NCBI GenBank assembly: GCA_020541205.1
Contig: CP048208.1
Span: 1,364,001 to 1,428,000 of the forward strand
DNA: 64,000 nt
Source of the DNA: Candidatus Hartigia pinicola
Lineage (GTDB): Bacteria > Pseudomonadota > Gammaproteobacteria > Enterobacterales > Enterobacteriaceae
Direction of reading: 5' to 3'
The notes below the pieces were generated by a model that was given only the letters and a program-made list of their open reading frames with translations, ran no database searches and had not been told where the DNA came from. Positions 13,201 through 27,500 of this stretch are shown here, piece after piece. How positions within the stretch are numbered: the first letter of the stretch is position 1; every line of letters starts with the position of its first letter. The position numbers and the translations under genes were made by a program.

Positions 13201-14060
13201 AAGAAGAACATACTTCATATGTGAAAAATTGCTCAAAAATTATTTATATACCCTCTTACATTTTATTAAATAATATTTAATCTTGTTATTTTTAGAAAAG
13301 AAATACTCAATAAATGCACGAAAAGTTAACTAACACAAAACTAATCATTACATTATAATACATACACTAATTTTTACTACAATCTACTAGAACATATTAT
13401 ATCTGCTAAACGTATCATTAAATGACTCACATCATTTCAAATTAATCATTCTTTAAACATACACATTTTCAATGCAAATACTAAATAATCTTAAACTTGT
13501 CATAATATAATTAACATGTGAAGATTATACTATTTTCAAAAGTTAGAATACTTTTCACTAGAGAGTGTTACTCATACTAGTAAATTTAACATAATTAGAT
13601 GAATACTTTATAGCTCTAATGATAAAATAATTTAGAAATATTGTGTACTAAAAACATAGATCTTGATATTATTTTATAAAAAGATTACAAAAAAAGAAGT
13701 TTCTTAAAATATAAAGTTTATTTGCTACAAATCGAAAAACTCTCATTTCCTTCTACAGACAAAATTAATATCATCACATTATACTGTATTATACAGTCTG
13801 CATTTATTACCTCTACTCATATACTAATAATGTATTATTAAATAATACGCAGAAGAAAAAATTCTTGTCCAACTTAGAAATACCATTTAAAATTCAAAAA
13901 TTAAAAAAGTGTTAAACATTAAAATATAAGCCTCAATAATATAAAAAATATACTAGCACTTCTTTTTCTATATACTTCAAAAATATAAAATATATTAATA
14001 GAAGACTTCTTATGCAAAAACTAAGAAATTATAATATCAGTTAATAAAACACCTAAATAA
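13200..14060 (-). pseudogene. pdxY: pdxY (pyridoxal kinase 2), decayed
   Basis: Ghost of PdxY, which phosphorylates pyridoxal in vitamin B6 salvage. Reading the minus strand from about 14010 downward, a run SASIFFILLRL resembles NSAAEFPMRRLG. It is followed by NV (PdxY NVWPLNTVQF) and the nucleotides of YGKWTG near 13865-13880. Lower down, VEVINADC...ILSVEG (about 13745-13800) resembles IERLNACDAVLSGYIGSPEQG. No frame stays open. The gene sits directly downstream of tyrS, as in E. coli, at the right distance. The 3' boundary is a guess from gene length. Confidence 0.55.
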
Positions 14061-14137
14061 TTACTCACCTCAACAATCGTTATAAATACTAACAACCATA
14101 TAAAAAGGTTTATTAATATTTATAGTAGTTATTAAAA

Positions 14138-15412
14138 TTATCTCCAATTAATCAAACAATAATCTTTTTTACCGCGACGAACTAATGTAAAACGGTGAAA
14201 CAAACGATCTTTATTATTAAATACATAGCTTGGCTCATTTTTTTTTTGACCATTAACTGACACAGCATTAGAAATGATCGCTGTTCTTGCTTGACCACGA
14301 GACGGAGTTAATTTAGAAATAACTAGTGCTTCTTGTAAATCTGCCTTCTCTTCTAAGATAATGTATGGCATGCCATCTTGTATAAGCTGCTCGAAATCTG
14401 ACTCTCTTAAATGAGAAATGTCACTAAAAAATAAGCTGTCAGTAATACGACGTGCTGCAGCTAAACCTTCATCTCGATGAACTAAACGAGTTACATTTTC
14501 AGCTAATATATATTTTGCAAGCGGAGCTTTATCTCTTTTTTTATCTTCTTGTTCTAGCTTATTAATATCAGTCACTTCCATAAAAGTAAAGAATTTTAAA
14601 AAACGATACACGTCAGAATCGGCAGTGTTAATCCAAAATTGATAAAATTTATATGGGCTTGTTTTCTTAGGATCAAGCCATACCGTCCCACTCTCTGTTT
14701 TACCAAATTTTTTTCCATCTGTTGTAGTAATAAGAGGAAGAGTCATGCCAAATACTTGATTTTGATTTAAACGCCTAGTAAGGTCTATACCTGAAATGAT
14801 GTTACCCCATTGATCTGAACCACCAATTTGTAATTCAACCTTATGTTTTTTATTAAGATTGACGAAATCATAGCTTTGTAGAAGATTATAAGAAAACTCA
14901 GTGAAAGAAATCCCTAAATCATCACGATTCAAACGTTGTTTAATGGCTTCTTTATTGATCATATTTTTAACAGAAACATGCTTACCAATATCACGTAAAA
15001 AAGTCAGCATATCCATTTGTTTAAACCAATCGTAGTTGTTAACAAGTTTTGCGCTACTGTCACTATCATCAACACTTAAAAAAAACAAAATTTGATTACA
15101 GATTTTTACTACCCACTTTTGAGTAATATCTACAGTATTTAATTTACGCTCAGAAGCTTTAAAACTAGGATCACCAATTAGACCTGTTGCACCTCCGACT
15201 AATGCTACAGGGTGATGACCAGCTAGCTGAAATCGCTTTAAACACAACAAAGGAACCAAATGTCCTAAATGCAAACTATCAGAAGTGGGATCAAATCCGC
15301 AATAGAGAGCAATGGGACCTTGTGTTAATCTTTCTGATAATACATTCTCATTTGTTATCTGTTCAATAAGACCACGCTCTCTTAATGTTTTCATTAGATT
15401 ATTACTAGACAT
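14138..15412 (-). CDS. tyrS: Tyrosyl-tRNA synthetase
   Basis: Class I aminoacyl-tRNA synthetase charging tRNA-Tyr in the cytosol. An upstream in-frame ATG at 15472 would add 20 residues unlike the family; the start at 15412 gives [15 protein letters not shown], 424 aa exactly as in E. coli, with GGAG 6 nt upstream. Visible motifs are the HIGH-type HLGH (S-L-H-L-G-H near residue 47), the [11 protein letters not shown] tyrosine/ATP pocket, [11 protein letters not shown], the KMSKS-type KFGKT, and a C-terminal S4-like RNA-binding domain (SRGQARTAI to CLINWR). The order pdxH-tyrS-pdxY is ancestral, but pdxY downstream is dead. The gene appears fully functional. Confidence 0.97.
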   Translation of the reverse strand: MSSNNLMKTLRERGLIEQITNENVLSERLTQGPIALYCGFDPTSDSLHLGHLVPLLCLKRFQLAGHHPVALVGGATGLIGDPSFKASERKLNTVDITQKWVVKICNQILFFLSVDDSDSSAKLVNNYDWFKQMDMLTFLRDIGKHVSVKNMINKEAIKQRLNRDDLGISFTEFSYNLLQSYDFVNLNKKHKVELQIGGSDQWGNIISGIDLTRRLNQNQVFGMTLPLITTTDGKKFGKTESGTVWLDPKKTSPYKFYQFWINTADSDVYRFLKFFTFMEVTDINKLEQEDKKRDKAPLAKYILAENVTRLVHRDEGLAAARRITDSLFFSDISHLRESDFEQLIQDGMPYIILEEKADLQEALVISKLTPSRGQARTAIISNAVSVNGQKKNEPSYVFNNKDRLFHRFTLVRRGKKDYCLINWR

Positions 15413-15568
15413 TAATAACTCCATCAGTTGATATTCTTTATTTATTTTATCTAGACTATTCTGAGGTTTCAAAATGACTAATATTATACCTATAAATTAT
15501 TAATTATTGTAAATTAACTTAAAAAAAATAAAACATATAGTAATGAAAAACCAGTGAAACGTAGTTTA

Positions 15569-16222
15569 TTAAGGTGCTAATCTATCTATTTTCCAACCAT
15601 ATTTTTCACGTTGATAAACGAAACGGTCATGTAATCGAGTTGCTCTACCTTGCCAAAATTCAACGTTATTAAATACTATACGGAAACCTCCCCAAAAACT
15701 TGGAAGAGGAATTTTTTTATTATGAAATATTTGTTTAAATTCTAAAAATTTTCCTTCTAAAATACTACGATCTGAGATCTTGAGTGATTGTTGCGAAGCC
15801 CAAGCTGCGATTTGGTTATCTCTTGGGCGACTATGAAAATATTTTATGACTTCAATCGAGTTTAAACATTCAACTACACCTAAAAAATTCACTTGACGTT
15901 CTAGTTCATACCATGAAAAATGAACACTAATTTTATTATTTTTATATAAATGCTGAGCCTTACGACTCATCATGTTAGTGTAAAAAATTAATCCTTTTTC
16001 ATCAAAAAATTTTAACAATACAGCTCTCTGATAAGGCTGTCCTGTTTTATCCACTGTTGCAACAGACATTGCTGTCGGATCACTTACATTGGCATCAAAA
16101 GCCTGTTTTAACCATGACGCAAATAATGTAACTGGTTCAGGTGTTAAATCAACTCGCCTTAATCTATCTTTGTTGTATTCACGATGTAATACAGATAAAT
16201 TCATGTCTTGTGCAATGTTCAT
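15569..16222 (-). CDS. pdxH: Pyridoxine/pyridoxamine 5'-phosphate oxidase
   Basis: FMN-dependent oxidase making pyridoxal 5'-phosphate from PNP or PMP, a cytosolic homodimer. The start at 16222 ([16 protein letters not shown]) gives 217 aa against 218 in E. coli and has AAGGAAG about 10 nt upstream; an in-frame ATG at 16246 is less likely. Conserved stretches are [22 protein letters not shown] (FMN binding), [36 protein letters not shown] and the C-terminal [14 protein letters not shown] replaces the usual QGGEHR but keeps the RLHDR substrate-binding core. It sits 156 bases upstream of tyrS in the same direction, as in E. coli. It depends on FMN, whereas the ribF locus at 27500-28480 is a ghost. 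Confidence 0.95.
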   Translation of the reverse strand: MNIAQDMNLSVLHREYNKDRLRRVDLTPEPVTLFASWLKQAFDANVSDPTAMSVATVDKTGQPYQRAVLLKFFDEKGLIFYTNMMSRKAQHLYKNNKISVHFSWYELERQVNFLGVVECLNSIEVIKYFHSRPRDNQIAAWASQQSLKISDRSILEGKFLEFKQIFHNKKIPLPSFWGGFRIVFNNVEFWQGRATRLHDRFVYQREKYGWKIDRLAP

Positions 16223-19200
16223 TATTAACGAACTTCCTTTATGCAATTATTCTTGTTGTTTTTAATAAAGTAAATCATGAGATAACATCGCTTTGCATTA
16301 ACAACTTATTATAGCAAGAAAATTACCATTTAATTACAAATAGCACAAACAGAGATCCATAAAAATTCTAGTATTTTCATATCATTAATACTTAAACTAT
16401 AATTATCACTACTTTCATTTTTTTTAAAATAAACTCTTATTTATTCTACGATCAAGAATACATTTTCATCACATCATCAAAATATACTTAGATACTCAAA
16501 AAAAACACTAAAAATTTCTTCAGCTCTTAAACCTATCATGAATTCATATAAAATTTATTGAATATAATTAGATAAAATACATACCAAATTATACAAATGC
16601 TAATGATATTATTAAATATTATAATACGCATATCCTATATAAAAATTGTAAATAATATTTTTTTGACGATCATTGTTTTTTGTTCATAAATTTATGCTAA
16701 CTATTCTGTCTATGATAATCGATAATTATATCTTTTATATAGGTTTGTTGATAGCGAAAGTGATCAATAGCTTATGAATAAAGAACAATGAATTCTCGAT
16801 TAATTTTTTTAAATTTATAAAAAGTTATTTATTGGAATTGTTAAAATTGATAGATATTCAAACTGTTTTAACTTAATAAAAATATAAAACTTTTACTACG
16901 TTTATAAAAACTTATTGCTTATCGTAGAAAGAAACCGTGCGATTCTATCTAAATTAGTACAATAGTACTCTTACTTTAAAATACATAATCATTATATAAG
17001 TTAGAATGTTAAAAATTTTTCTTTAATAGTAATACAATCAGCTATGTATTATAATTTCAGACTGATTAATAAATCATGATCATTGATAATCTATACTAAT
17101 ATTGTGAGTTTTTTTAATATAAATAGAAGTAATATTTATAAAAACTAATAAATATTCTATTTAATATATAGTTTATAGCATCATTATTATAAATAATTTA
17201 TTATGTACATTCAGAATATTATTAATAATGATAATTTGTACTAATTATTAAAGATAATGATTGTTTTGAGTTTGTTTAAAGACAATGATTAATAAATACC
17301 ATACAGAAAAATAAATTAAATTAATAATTATAATATTTTAGAGTAATATTGGAATTAGTAATTTCTATTACGAACGATAAAAATTAATATTACTTACTAA
17401 TCTTAATGATTATTTTCTATAGTTATGTAAAAAGAACGCTCAATTATACATTGACACATGCCGATATTAAAATTATTTTCTAGAATCTAAATTAGTTCGC
17501 TAATCTATCAATTTTCGTCTAAAAAAACTAGAAAATAATGAAATATATTTTTATACATAATCATTCAAACGATCATATATTATGACGTGAATAAAATTTA
17601 ATATATAGATTTTTTTCGAAAATCGTAAACTTAATATTACTCTCAAAAAGAGATTACTAATACACTATAAAGATTACCAATAACAACATCATGAAGGCTA
17701 ATGTACAATAATTTATTTTTTACAATCTACACTAAAATACCAGTCTTTTATTCAACAACATGTTTATAGATGTTCTATAAACAATTGTTAACATAGGTTA
17801 CTAATTGTAAGGATCACTTAAAAATAATTTATAACTCTTTATTAAAAACACTTTTTAGTAAAATTAACTATTTAGTTTGAATGAGTTATATATAAAACCA
17901 ATAAAAAAGACTTTTAATTTTTTGTTATTATTCTTATGTGAAAGATTTACATTTTAGCTTTCTCAGTTATCGACACATAATTTCTTAATAAAAATTAAAT
18001 TTTTTTATAATCTTTGTCTTTATCTTCAATTACGTTTGTGAAAATTTAATAAATTATTAAAATATATATACTTAAAATTTTAATAGGATAATAAAGTTGA
18101 TAGTAGTGATTCCACATCGCGTCAAGAAAAAATAATAATAAAAACAAGTTAATTTAATCATTGTCAATGATATTTAGATAAATTTAACGCTGGACGCTAC
18201 AATCTACTAGCACTAAAATATATTCATAAACACATACACAATGACACATATGTCCCATTATTTTCCTAGCAAAATCATTTTATACTAGCAGTATAAACTT
18301 TAGAAATAAACTCATTAAAATATAGCTTGACTTATTTAAAAAACTTTTAAAATATAATTGAGTGTATATATATCAGTATAAATCAAAATAATAATATACT
18401 ATTAGATCATTATTTATGTAAAAACTATTAGACATGCATAGATAACTCATTAAAAAACAATAATTCTAGTAAAAATACTTATAGTATGACATGATACTAA
18501 ATCAGAGTAAACGCGAATAGTTTACACAGTACTATGACTAATAAATCACGGTTCTATCAAAAAATAATAAAAACACTTTCAAAGTAAATACAATCAATTA
18601 TATACTTTCAATCTTATCCTTAAAATATTCAATTAACAAACTCATTTTTGAGTTAAGTAAAAATATAACCAAATATCAGACAATCAAAAAAACATTTTCA
18701 TATATATTTTAGTACATTAATCTAACTTTTATTATATTTTTATTACGAAAAACAATACTAAGTAATTTACTTGCAAAACAACTAACTCCATGTACTTATA
18801 TAACCTATCATTTTTTAATATAGAACACTTTCGTTTAAAAAAGATACTTAATATGCTTATTAAACTAAAATACAATACTCATCTCATCATGTGAAAAAAT
18901 TAAATAGCTAATAACATAAAATTTTATCTTAATAACTAAAACATTTATACGAGTTACATATTATACAAATCGTATTCTCTAAATTTTTAAACACTGCATG
19001 CTCTGCTAGTATATTTAATCCAAAATTTTCAAAAAAAATAAGATATTAAAATATATAATGAATAATAATTCTTACTTTATTGACAATTAAATGTATTTTC
19101 TTTAAAAAAGAAGTACCAAAATAAAAAGTATAAAGATAGAAGTTTATTAATCTTATTCTTTATCTACATATCTATTGTAATGTTTTATTTAAATTATGAG

Positions 19201-21088
19201 ATTAAGAAGACTAATTCCATTATCATATACTTTAAATATAAATTTATTATCCCTTTAAATGAAATATTCAAATTATTTTACTTTGTTAAGTAAATATAAT
19301 AGAATTTAGAATTAAATGCTATAAAATTTAGTAAAATTTAATTTAATATATTGTATTGTTTATAATTCTAGTAAAACTAATGATCATGTCTATTATAAAT
19401 TTAAATCATTACAAACACATTGAAGTGTAATTCAACTTCTAACTTATTCACAAATGAAAATAATATAAACTAATAATCAGTTTAGTCTCAGCAGAAATCA
19501 TTATATCTATTTTAATAGTTTCATTAAAATATTTCTATCATCGTACTGAACTAAGATTAATATTGGAAAGTAGCTTATTTATTCAAACTATTAGAAATAT
19601 ATTTTAAAATACAACTAAATCTTAATATACTATTAGAGATGCATGTATTTTATAGGTAAGCATAAAAATAATTATTACTTTATTTTCTATTCTTTTTTAC
19701 TACTTACTCAAAGTAGCTTTCAAATATTTTCTACACAATAATAATATAAAATTAAAGTACCAAACTGAAACAAAATATTTATATATTTCTCAACTTCTTT
19801 TTATATTAAGAAGGATTTTCAATAAATCTAATATAAATTTAACAACCCAAAAAACTTAAGAATGATATCTAATATATTGAATATATTATTTTTTTCATCT
19901 TAATAAATTAAGATGATACACAGGATATGTGAAACAATATTAAAAACATTGATCACTTATATAATATTATTCATTTACTTGAATATATTATTCAAAAATA
20001 AAAATTATTTTTAAAAGGTTTAAAATTATTAAAATTTCTTTTTTGTCTCTGATGCTATCTGTCGTTTTCTGTAATTATATGAGGTAGATCTTAAATCTCT
20101 ACTCTAATGTATTCTTCAATGCTTCAAAATTTTACTAAAATAATAGATATTTTAAGATCTATACAAACGTTCATGAACATTTTAGATATAACATTCAAGT
20201 ATATGATCAAATTTTGATAAGTATTGATCTATACTGTCAACAATCATCATTGTTAATATTTTTAAGTACGTTTAGTGATATTATGAATAGTTTTTCTTTC
20301 TGAAAGATTACCATTGCTAATATATAGAACTCTTTTTAAAAGAGTGGTTAAAAAGAATATTCCACTGATGCATGTTTTTTTAGAAAAACAATAATATATA
20401 AAACACCTTATACACATCCACATTCTTGTAAAAATAACATTGGAAATTTCTAAGCAACAAGATTTTAATTAATTAAATGTTTCTCGACTATGCTCAATAT
20501 TACATTGAACGTCTTATACCAAAAATAATACATTAAATCATAATATTTATAAAAATTTTTAAATGAAATAAATATTTAAAGTAGACAAAATAGATTATTC
20601 TAACTCAGCTATATTATTACTCACAGACACTAATAACGTAAAACTATCACCTATACACTTAGTATAATGTATAAATATACTATACAATTTATAACCAATA
20701 TAAAAGGATATAATATTAAATTATATTAATTATTTTAGTTACTTTCTTTCTGTGTCAAATTCTTTTATTGTATTTTATTATCCAATAAATAGAAAATTAA
20801 AAAGAAACATCAAGATACAACTGTAATACATCCTTTCTTAAGGATATTCAAATATTTTCTAAGATTATTAATTTTTATGCTCAAAATCATTTAAATTGAC
20901 AGTTAGAAAGTAAGTTATAAAGCTATAAAAAGTCAATTATCATATCACTATGAATAAGCACTGGCGCAATTAATAACACTACAAATTTTAAACAAAAATC
21001 TCTCTAATCTTAATAATAAAAATAAAAGATGTGTTACATGATTAATGAGCTTTAAATAAAATGTTTAAAGATACTTATCATAAAAACA
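16223..21088. other. Gene-free 4.9 kb, no recognised remnant
   Basis: The longest stretch without anything I can name. The ancestral neighbours of pdxH (mliC, anmK, slyB) might be expected near 16250-17800, and genes downstream of valS near the other end, but I could not align any of them. No tRNA, repeat array or strong hairpin was seen. Confidence 0.5.
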
Positions 21089-23983
21089 TTATATTAAGGT
21101 AATAGCTACTTTCTGCGCTTCTAATTTACTTTTAGCTGTAATTTTTTCAGCTAAGTTTTTACGTTTTTTTTTAACTACATCAATGGGCGCACAGTTAATA
21201 AATCTTTCATTTAAGAGTTTGTCTTCAATAGAAGCAATTTCTTTACTTATTCTTTGTAAATTTTTATTAAGGCGAGCTAACTCATTCTCTTTATTAACCC
21301 GACCAGCTATTGGGATTAATACTTCACAATCATGGACTAACTTACTCACTGAGATAGGAGCTGTTTCAGTATTAGTGAGTATTGTAATACTTTCAAGACG
21401 CGCCATTGACTGAATAAGGTTTTGATTTTCAGAAACACAACGTTTTACATTTTTTGATGTGCTACGTAATTTCACATCAATTAATTGTCCAGGTGCGATA
21501 TTACTTTCCGTGCGGAGGTTACGAATAGCAATAATCACTTCTTTTATCCATGACATATCACTTAACGCTAACTCATCTATTATCGCACTATCAAATGTAG
21601 GGAATGGTTGCAGCATAATGGTATCTGCATTAATTCCTTTAAGCACTTTTACACGCTGCCAGATACTTTCAGTAATAAACGGAATAATGGGATGCGCAAG
21701 ACGTAGTAGACTTTCTAATACTTCAATTAGAGTGAAACGAATTGCACGAAGTTGAGTTTCACTGCCTTTATAAATAACTGGTTTAACTAGTTCAAGATAC
21801 CAATCACAAAATTGGTTCCATATAAAATCATATATAATACCTGAAGCAATGTCATAACGATAAGTATCAAGCGCTTCACGATATGCTTTTACTGTTTGAT
21901 TGAGTTGTGTTAGAATCCAACGATCAGCTAATGAGAAACTTATCTTACCACTATTTTGACCACAATCTTTGTTTTCTGTATGCATTAAAACAAATCGACT
22001 AGCATGCCATAGTTTATTACAAAAGTGACGATAACCAGAAAGACGCTTCATATTCCAGTTAATGTTACGACTCGTTGAAGCTAGAGCAGTCAAGGTAAAG
22101 CGCAACGCATCAGTACCATGTGCTTTAATGCCTTCTGGGTACTCTTTTTTAGTACGTCGAACAATTTTTTCAGCTAATTGTTGTTGCATCATATTTTCAG
22201 TACGCTTTTGCAATAAATCTTTCAGTGAAATGCCATCAATCATGTCTAGTGGATCAATAACATTTCCTTTAGATTTCGACATTTTTTGGCCTTCTTCATC
22301 ACAAATAAGGCCAGTTACGTAGACAGTCTTAAATGGTACTTGAGGTACACCGTTTTGATCTTTAATAAAATACATAGTCAGCATAACCATGCGGGCGATC
22401 CAAAAGAAAATAATATCAAAACCACTTAATAAAACATCTGTGGGATGAAAAATTTTTAATTCTTCTGTATTATCAGGCCAGCCTTGTGTCGAAAACGTCC
22501 ATAAACTAGAAGAAAACCAAGTATCTAGCACATCATCATCTTGCCGCAAAATGATATCATCATTAAGATGATTTTCACAGCGCACGTCATCTTCATCACG
22601 TCCAACATAAATGTTTCCTTGGTCGTCATACCATGCAGGAATTCGGTGACCCCACCATAACTGACGCGAAATACACCAGTCTTGAATATTACGCATCCAA
22701 GAGTAGTACATGTTTTTATATTGACTAGGAACAAACTTAATACTTTCATCTTCAACTGCTTTAATTGCATTTTCAGACAGTATTTTAGTACGAAGATACC
22801 ATTGATTAGTTAGCATCGGTTCAATGATACCACCACTACGATCACCATAAGGCACAGTCAAAACGTAAGGTTTCACTTCGACTAAAAGACCAAGTTGTTT
22901 AAATGTTTTGACTATTATTTTACGTGCAGAAAAACGTTCCATGCCATGATAAACTTCAGGCAGTTTTGTAGTATAAATTTTTGATGGATTTCCTTTGGTA
23001 TCAAAGACTTCTGCTTTTCTAAGAATATGTCCGTTTAAATCTAGTACGTTGATGATTGGCAGCTTATGACGTTTAGCGATTTCATAATCATTAAAATCAT
23101 GAGCGGGAGTAATCTTAACACAACCCGTTCCTTTTGTTATATCAACATATTCATCACCAATAATTGGGATATAACGATTAACTAAAGGTACAACAATTTT
23201 TTTACCTATCAAATTATTATAGCGAAGATCTTTTGGGTGAACAGCAACAGCAGTGTCACCCAACATAGTTTCTGGGCGAGTAGTTGCCACTACAAGATGG
23301 TCTCTACCTTCTACTGTTTTTTCTCCATCAGCAAGTCGGTAGCATAGATACCACATTGATCCCTTGATTTCTCGGTTTTCAACTTCAAGATCAGAAATCG
23401 CGGTATGCAATTTTACATCCCAGTTCACTAAACGTTTACCACGGTAAATTAAGTTATCTTTATATAAGCGCAAAAAAGCTTCTGTAACTGATTTTGATAA
23501 ACGTTCATCCATTGTAAAACATTCACGATCCCAATCAACAGAATTACCTAAACGACGAATTTGTCGAGAGATAGTCTCTCTTGCTTCTTCTGTCCACTGC
23601 AAAATTTTATCAAAAAATAAATCACGACCATAATCATCACGAGTTTTACTTTCTTCAGAGGCAATTTTACGCTCAACTAGCATTTGCGTGGCGATGCCTG
23701 CGTGGTCAGTTCCTGTTTGCCATAACGTATTTTTACCTTGCATACGCTTATAACGAATCATAATATCCATAATTGTGTGTTGGAAAGCATGACCCATATG
23801 CAAATTACCTGTAATGTTTGGTGGTGGCATAACAATACAGAAACTATCATGACTAGTATCGCCATGAGGTTTAAAATAACCACTTTTTTCCCAGTAAGAG
23901 TATAATAATTCCTCAATTTTTGCAGGGTTATAGCTTTTTTCTAACAAAAGCTCAAAAATAGCATTATTAATTTTTTTTTTCAT
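21089..23983 (-). CDS. valS: Valyl-tRNA synthetase
   Basis: Class Ia synthetase charging tRNA-Val, with an editing domain that removes mischarged threonine. The product is 964 aa against 951 in E. coli. HMGH (residues 62-65, in [10 protein letters not shown]) and KMSKS (about residue 567) form the ATP site. [17 protein letters not shown] marks the editing domain, [14 protein letters not shown] the second half of the Rossmann fold, and a C-terminal coiled-coil arm ends the protein. The ATG at 23983 adds about 13 residues before the E. coli-like EKSYNP and is followed at once by ten A's; there is no clear ribosome-binding site, and a TTG about 12 codons later is an alternative start. It follows holC by 19 bases, the ancestral arrangement. 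All motifs are intact. Confidence 0.97.
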   Translation of the reverse strand: MKKKINNAIFELLLEKSYNPAKIEELLYSYWEKSGYFKPHGDTSHDSFCIVMPPPNITGNLHMGHAFQHTIMDIMIRYKRMQGKNTLWQTGTDHAGIATQMLVERKIASEESKTRDDYGRDLFFDKILQWTEEARETISRQIRRLGNSVDWDRECFTMDERLSKSVTEAFLRLYKDNLIYRGKRLVNWDVKLHTAISDLEVENREIKGSMWYLCYRLADGEKTVEGRDHLVVATTRPETMLGDTAVAVHPKDLRYNNLIGKKIVVPLVNRYIPIIGDEYVDITKGTGCVKITPAHDFNDYEIAKRHKLPIINVLDLNGHILRKAEVFDTKGNPSKIYTTKLPEVYHGMERFSARKIIVKTFKQLGLLVEVKPYVLTVPYGDRSGGIIEPMLTNQWYLRTKILSENAIKAVEDESIKFVPSQYKNMYYSWMRNIQDWCISRQLWWGHRIPAWYDDQGNIYVGRDEDDVRCENHLNDDIILRQDDDVLDTWFSSSLWTFSTQGWPDNTEELKIFHPTDVLLSGFDIIFFWIARMVMLTMYFIKDQNGVPQVPFKTVYVTGLICDEEGQKMSKSKGNVIDPLDMIDGISLKDLLQKRTENMMQQQLAEKIVRRTKKEYPEGIKAHGTDALRFTLTALASTSRNINWNMKRLSGYRHFCNKLWHASRFVLMHTENKDCGQNSGKISFSLADRWILTQLNQTVKAYREALDTYRYDIASGIIYDFIWNQFCDWYLELVKPVIYKGSETQLRAIRFTLIEVLESLLRLAHPIIPFITESIWQRVKVLKGINADTIMLQPFPTFDSAIIDELALSDMSWIKEVIIAIRNLRTESNIAPGQLIDVKLRSTSKNVKRCVSENQNLIQSMARLESITILTNTETAPISVSKLVHDCEVLIPIAGRVNKENELARLNKNLQRISKEIASIEDKLLNERFINCAPIDVVKKKRKNLAEKITAKSKLEAQKVAITLI

Positions 23984-24002
23984 TTGTAATTATCGTATTC
24001 AA

Positions 24003-24449
24003 TTAGTCGGCGCAAGTTGCCATAGTTACATTAAAGCCAATGCTACGGTAAAATTTATATCGTTCACGCGCCAACTGTCTTAAAGTTTGATCAAGCGGAA
24101 CAAAGTCTATGACTTCATAAAAAACTGTAGACAAATCCGAAAACTGACTTTGAAGACTAATCAGTATATCTCTCTGAGTATTATCCCGTTGATTAGGCCA
24201 GCAAAGTACGATCGGTGCCCCATGAATGGGTCCTTGACCAACTAAGTTATGAGGAATAAACCGATGAGGCTCTCTTGCCCAGAGTGCTTCATCTAGTTTT
24301 TCTGCTTGCTCAGAAGTATCACATGCTAGCAAGACTCGCTTTCCATTCCGCCACATTTTCGACGCAATCTCACAAGCAAGCAACTCATGAGCTTCTACTC
24401 CTGTGTGCGTAAAATTAGTATCCAATAAATAGAACGTTACATTTTTCAT
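24003..24449 (-). CDS. holC: DNA polymerase III chi subunit
   Basis: Chi subunit of the clamp-loader complex; it links DNA polymerase III to single-strand-binding protein. The 148-aa product matches the 147-aa E. coli protein along its length: MKNVTFYLLD at the start, CEIASKMWRNGKRVLLAC, LDEALWAREPHRFIPHNL, and RDILISLQSQF, ending in LARERYKFYRSIGFN. It lies between the pepA ghost and valS, which is the enterobacterial order. Many reduced symbionts have dropped holC, so its survival here, when three quarters of the window has decayed, argues for erosion that is still in progress. Confidence 0.94.
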   Translation of the reverse strand: MKNVTFYLLDTNFTHTGVEAHELLACEIASKMWRNGKRVLLACDTSEQAEKLDEALWAREPHRFIPHNLVGQGPIHGAPIVLCWPNQRDNTQRDILISLQSQFSDLSTVFYEVIDFVPLDQTLRQLARERYKFYRSIGFNVTMATCAD

Positions 24450-24469
24450 GTATATTTATATATCTGTTA

Positions 24470-25980
24470 TACTAAAATGTAGTATGAGATTTTCTAATTG
24501 CCGAATTATATACTTTTTGTATTGCTCTTATTCTCACGTAAAAACGTTCTGAATTATTTATAGTATATAATTCAATTATTTTATGCTATACATACTAGTA
24601 TATATTTTTTGAAAAAATAATGTACACTGTTACTACTTTCAGTTGTAGTAAATTCTACATTCCTACTAATAAATTTTATTTTTAAATAAGCAGAAAAACA
24701 ACTTACCGCTTACACTTCACATAAATTTTCAATTATTTTATATAAAATAGTATCTTAAATAACAGAGTTATACAATTCGTGATTAATTTAAAATCTCTCT
24801 CATCATGAGGTATAATACAAGTATATGTTAATTATAACTATAAAAATCAGAATAGTTCAGTAAAAAAACGCAACAGTATTATTATAAGAAAAATTGTTGT
24901 ATATTTTATATTACTTAAATACTATAATAATATATTCTAACTATCTAAAAGAGCTCTTTAATATTTTACGAAATAGAAAAAAGAAATGTTAAATTAATTC
25001 AATCCAGTTATTTAAATATTTTCACTATTATTTTATATTTAAAAACATATTGACAACGATCTAGTATATTTAATCACTATGATATTAAGAAATTCAATTA
25101 AAAATATTGAATTTATTACACTTCTCTACATTCATATCATTTCATTTAGTATATAGCGTATGCCATCTAAAACATTTCCTCATGTCACCGATATGCTAAA
25201 ACATTCTTTACTAATATAAATATTTTCAGAAACTAAAATAATGACAGCAACTTTTCGTTCTATTATATGATTTATTGTTATAATTATTGCATAAAATAAA
25301 CTGTTCTTTTCGATCATAAGTACTCATTGAATTTGAAGTTGATCATCTTATTTAGAATCTCATATCAACATTCTAAAGGATTTTTAATCAATAACCATAA
25401 AGTAATGTCAATATTCTAATACATAATAAAAAGATTTTACTAAATATAGTTTTAATTCCGACTAAATAAAAATAAACTTTATTTCTTATAGTGCATTTTT
25501 TTAAAAGTGCGCACAATAATATTCGGAACTTTTTTCAAAACCATCAATATTAATATTTCTAACTCATAATTATTTTTACATCTATACCGCAATAAATAAA
25601 ATATCTGATACAAATTAACTGCAAGAAAAGAGAAATATACTTTTAAGCTTATAAGGAACAACAGTTACTTTCAAAAAATATTTTTTGACACACGGGCACT
25701 ATTGCAAAATTTTTTATTCTGAGAAAATACATATAACCATTATGTTTAAAAACGATTTTAAATATACTCATAAATAATTATGATATTTTTCAATAAAACA
25801 CGTTAGCTACTTTTTTTTAACGCAACTAGATCTTTGTTTGGTTAAATTTAAGATTTGATAAATATTTTAAAGATATCATTGCAACAATACGTTCATTTTA
25901 AGATACATAAATTAATTTGATGATATGCACTTATCACACATTACCTTTTAATGCCTATTATAAATATAATACTGAAATCA
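24470..25980 (-). pseudogene. pepA: pepA (leucyl aminopeptidase), decayed
   Basis: Ghost of PepA, a Zn/Mn aminopeptidase that also binds DNA in Xer recombination. At 25201-25260 the minus strand reads VAVIILVSENIYIS, matching RPIVLVGKGLTFDSGG. It is followed by ISV...GNVLDGIRY for ISIKPSEGMDEMKYD and preceded by NE-L-(stop) for NESLMS. The open stretch 25479-25661 carries MVLKKVPN for MVFNVPT at the spacing expected from the pepA length. Metal ligands (D of TFDSGG, D of EGMDEMKYD) are largely replaced. The position directly upstream of holC is ancestral. The first 500 bases upstream of holC are not alignable. Confidence 0.62.
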
Positions 25981-27500
25981 TACCCCCCTTAAATCTAGGT
26001 ATTTATTTACCATTCTACCAAAAAATATCTTGATTTATCATTTATAAATAAATTATATTATTTAATATAATTATAGTTATGAAAACTATAAAAATCGTTT
26101 ATTTTTATCTATAATAACAGACTAAAGATTTTAAAATGATGAAATCAAAAAACAATCTTTTTGAATATTAAATTTTACGTAGATTAATTTTGGAATATTA
26201 TAGAATGAATAAAATCATTAAATAATAACTCATTAAAGATTACTCTTAAATATATAACTTAATAAGTCTATTATATATTTCTTCAGTTAATTTCAGTATT
26301 TCTGCGAAATATATAATAGTAAAAAAATTTATTCTTCATTTTTATCATCTAGTAGAGTAAAACTTCAGTAATGGGAATCTATTATTGATAACGCATTTAA
26401 TTTTAAGAGATCAAGAAAGAAGACTTATGAAAAATCATTATCCAGCTGAAGAACATTATACTGGCTTCTAGGTTATGACTGTATATGCGTAGATGACAGT
26501 TCTTAAGTTAAATACTCATACATTTTATTTTTAACTTTAACCTTTTTAGGCTTGTGTTATTTTAATTGTATTATACAATATAATTTTTAAAAATAAAAAT
26601 AATACTGTTACAGTATTCTGCAAACAAAGAAAAACTTATTATCAACATGAGACTTATTCGTTTGTTAACGAGATAGAAATTTAGTATACATTTTTTAAAA
26701 AAAGAAACATATATTCTCTAAATTCATGCTTACTTAAAAATCTTGATATAAAATAAGATGCTTGCAAATATTATTCTAAACATTTTAAGAAAATCAGTAT
26801 CTTTGTGTCTCATAGTTCGCAAAACCTCAAAAGTATAATAATATACCTCATAAATATATTAGAAATATCAGGATGATATATCTTAAACATTTTTCAATAT
26901 TAAGTTATTCAAATATCTTTTGGTAAAATTTAATAAACATTTAATTAAGATGATAATCAATAAATACCACTCTAATCTCTCAACTACAAGAAAGTATAAA
27001 TATATTAATTCTTGAAAAATTATCTCAATTATTAAATTGCTATTTATTATGAATAATAACCATGTGTTGAACCAATGTATCAAGATTTTCCATAATTAAT
27101 TATGCTATAATTTTCATGATGTTTTTTTTATAAATTCTTTAGATTTATTAGTTTAGTGATAACTTGTTAACATATTAGAAACGTAGCAACATGATTAATT
27201 AAAATAATAATAATAAATTAAAAAATTATTTTTAATAACTACCTTATATAGTTTTTCTGCACAAACTAACTAATCTTATCCTAAGTTTTTATTATAGATA
27301 TGATTATTAATTATATTCTTATTGTTTCACTAAAAAATAGACTATCATCTTTTTTAAAAGTTAAGTAAAATATGAACTGAAAACTATCGCATTCTCTTAA
27401 CATGATCTCGATCTATGTATTTTATTTATACTTCTTTGATTCCTTTTATCGACAGTTATACACAAGAGAAACATCGCAATCATTAACGCTGAAAAATATT
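25980..27500. other. Gene-free stretch between pepA and ribF ghosts
   Basis: About 1.5 kb. The E. coli order would put lptF/lptG (plus strand) next to pepA, and ileS (minus strand) after ribF; neither could be aligned. The joining of pepA and ribF blocks, which are about 25 kb or more from each other's context in E. coli, places a rearrangement point here. Open frames such as 26883-27083 look random. Confidence 0.45.

Noticed and set aside
15187-15369. Plus-strand open frame inside tyrS
   Set aside because: Antisense shadow of a conserved gene, without ribosome-binding site; the same holds for frames inside valS, dnaK, dnaJ and livF.
25479-25661. 60-codon minus-strand open frame as a small gene
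   Set aside because: It falls at the expected place of PepA residues about 140-180 and shows MVLKKVPN for MVFNVPT; it has no ribosome-binding site.
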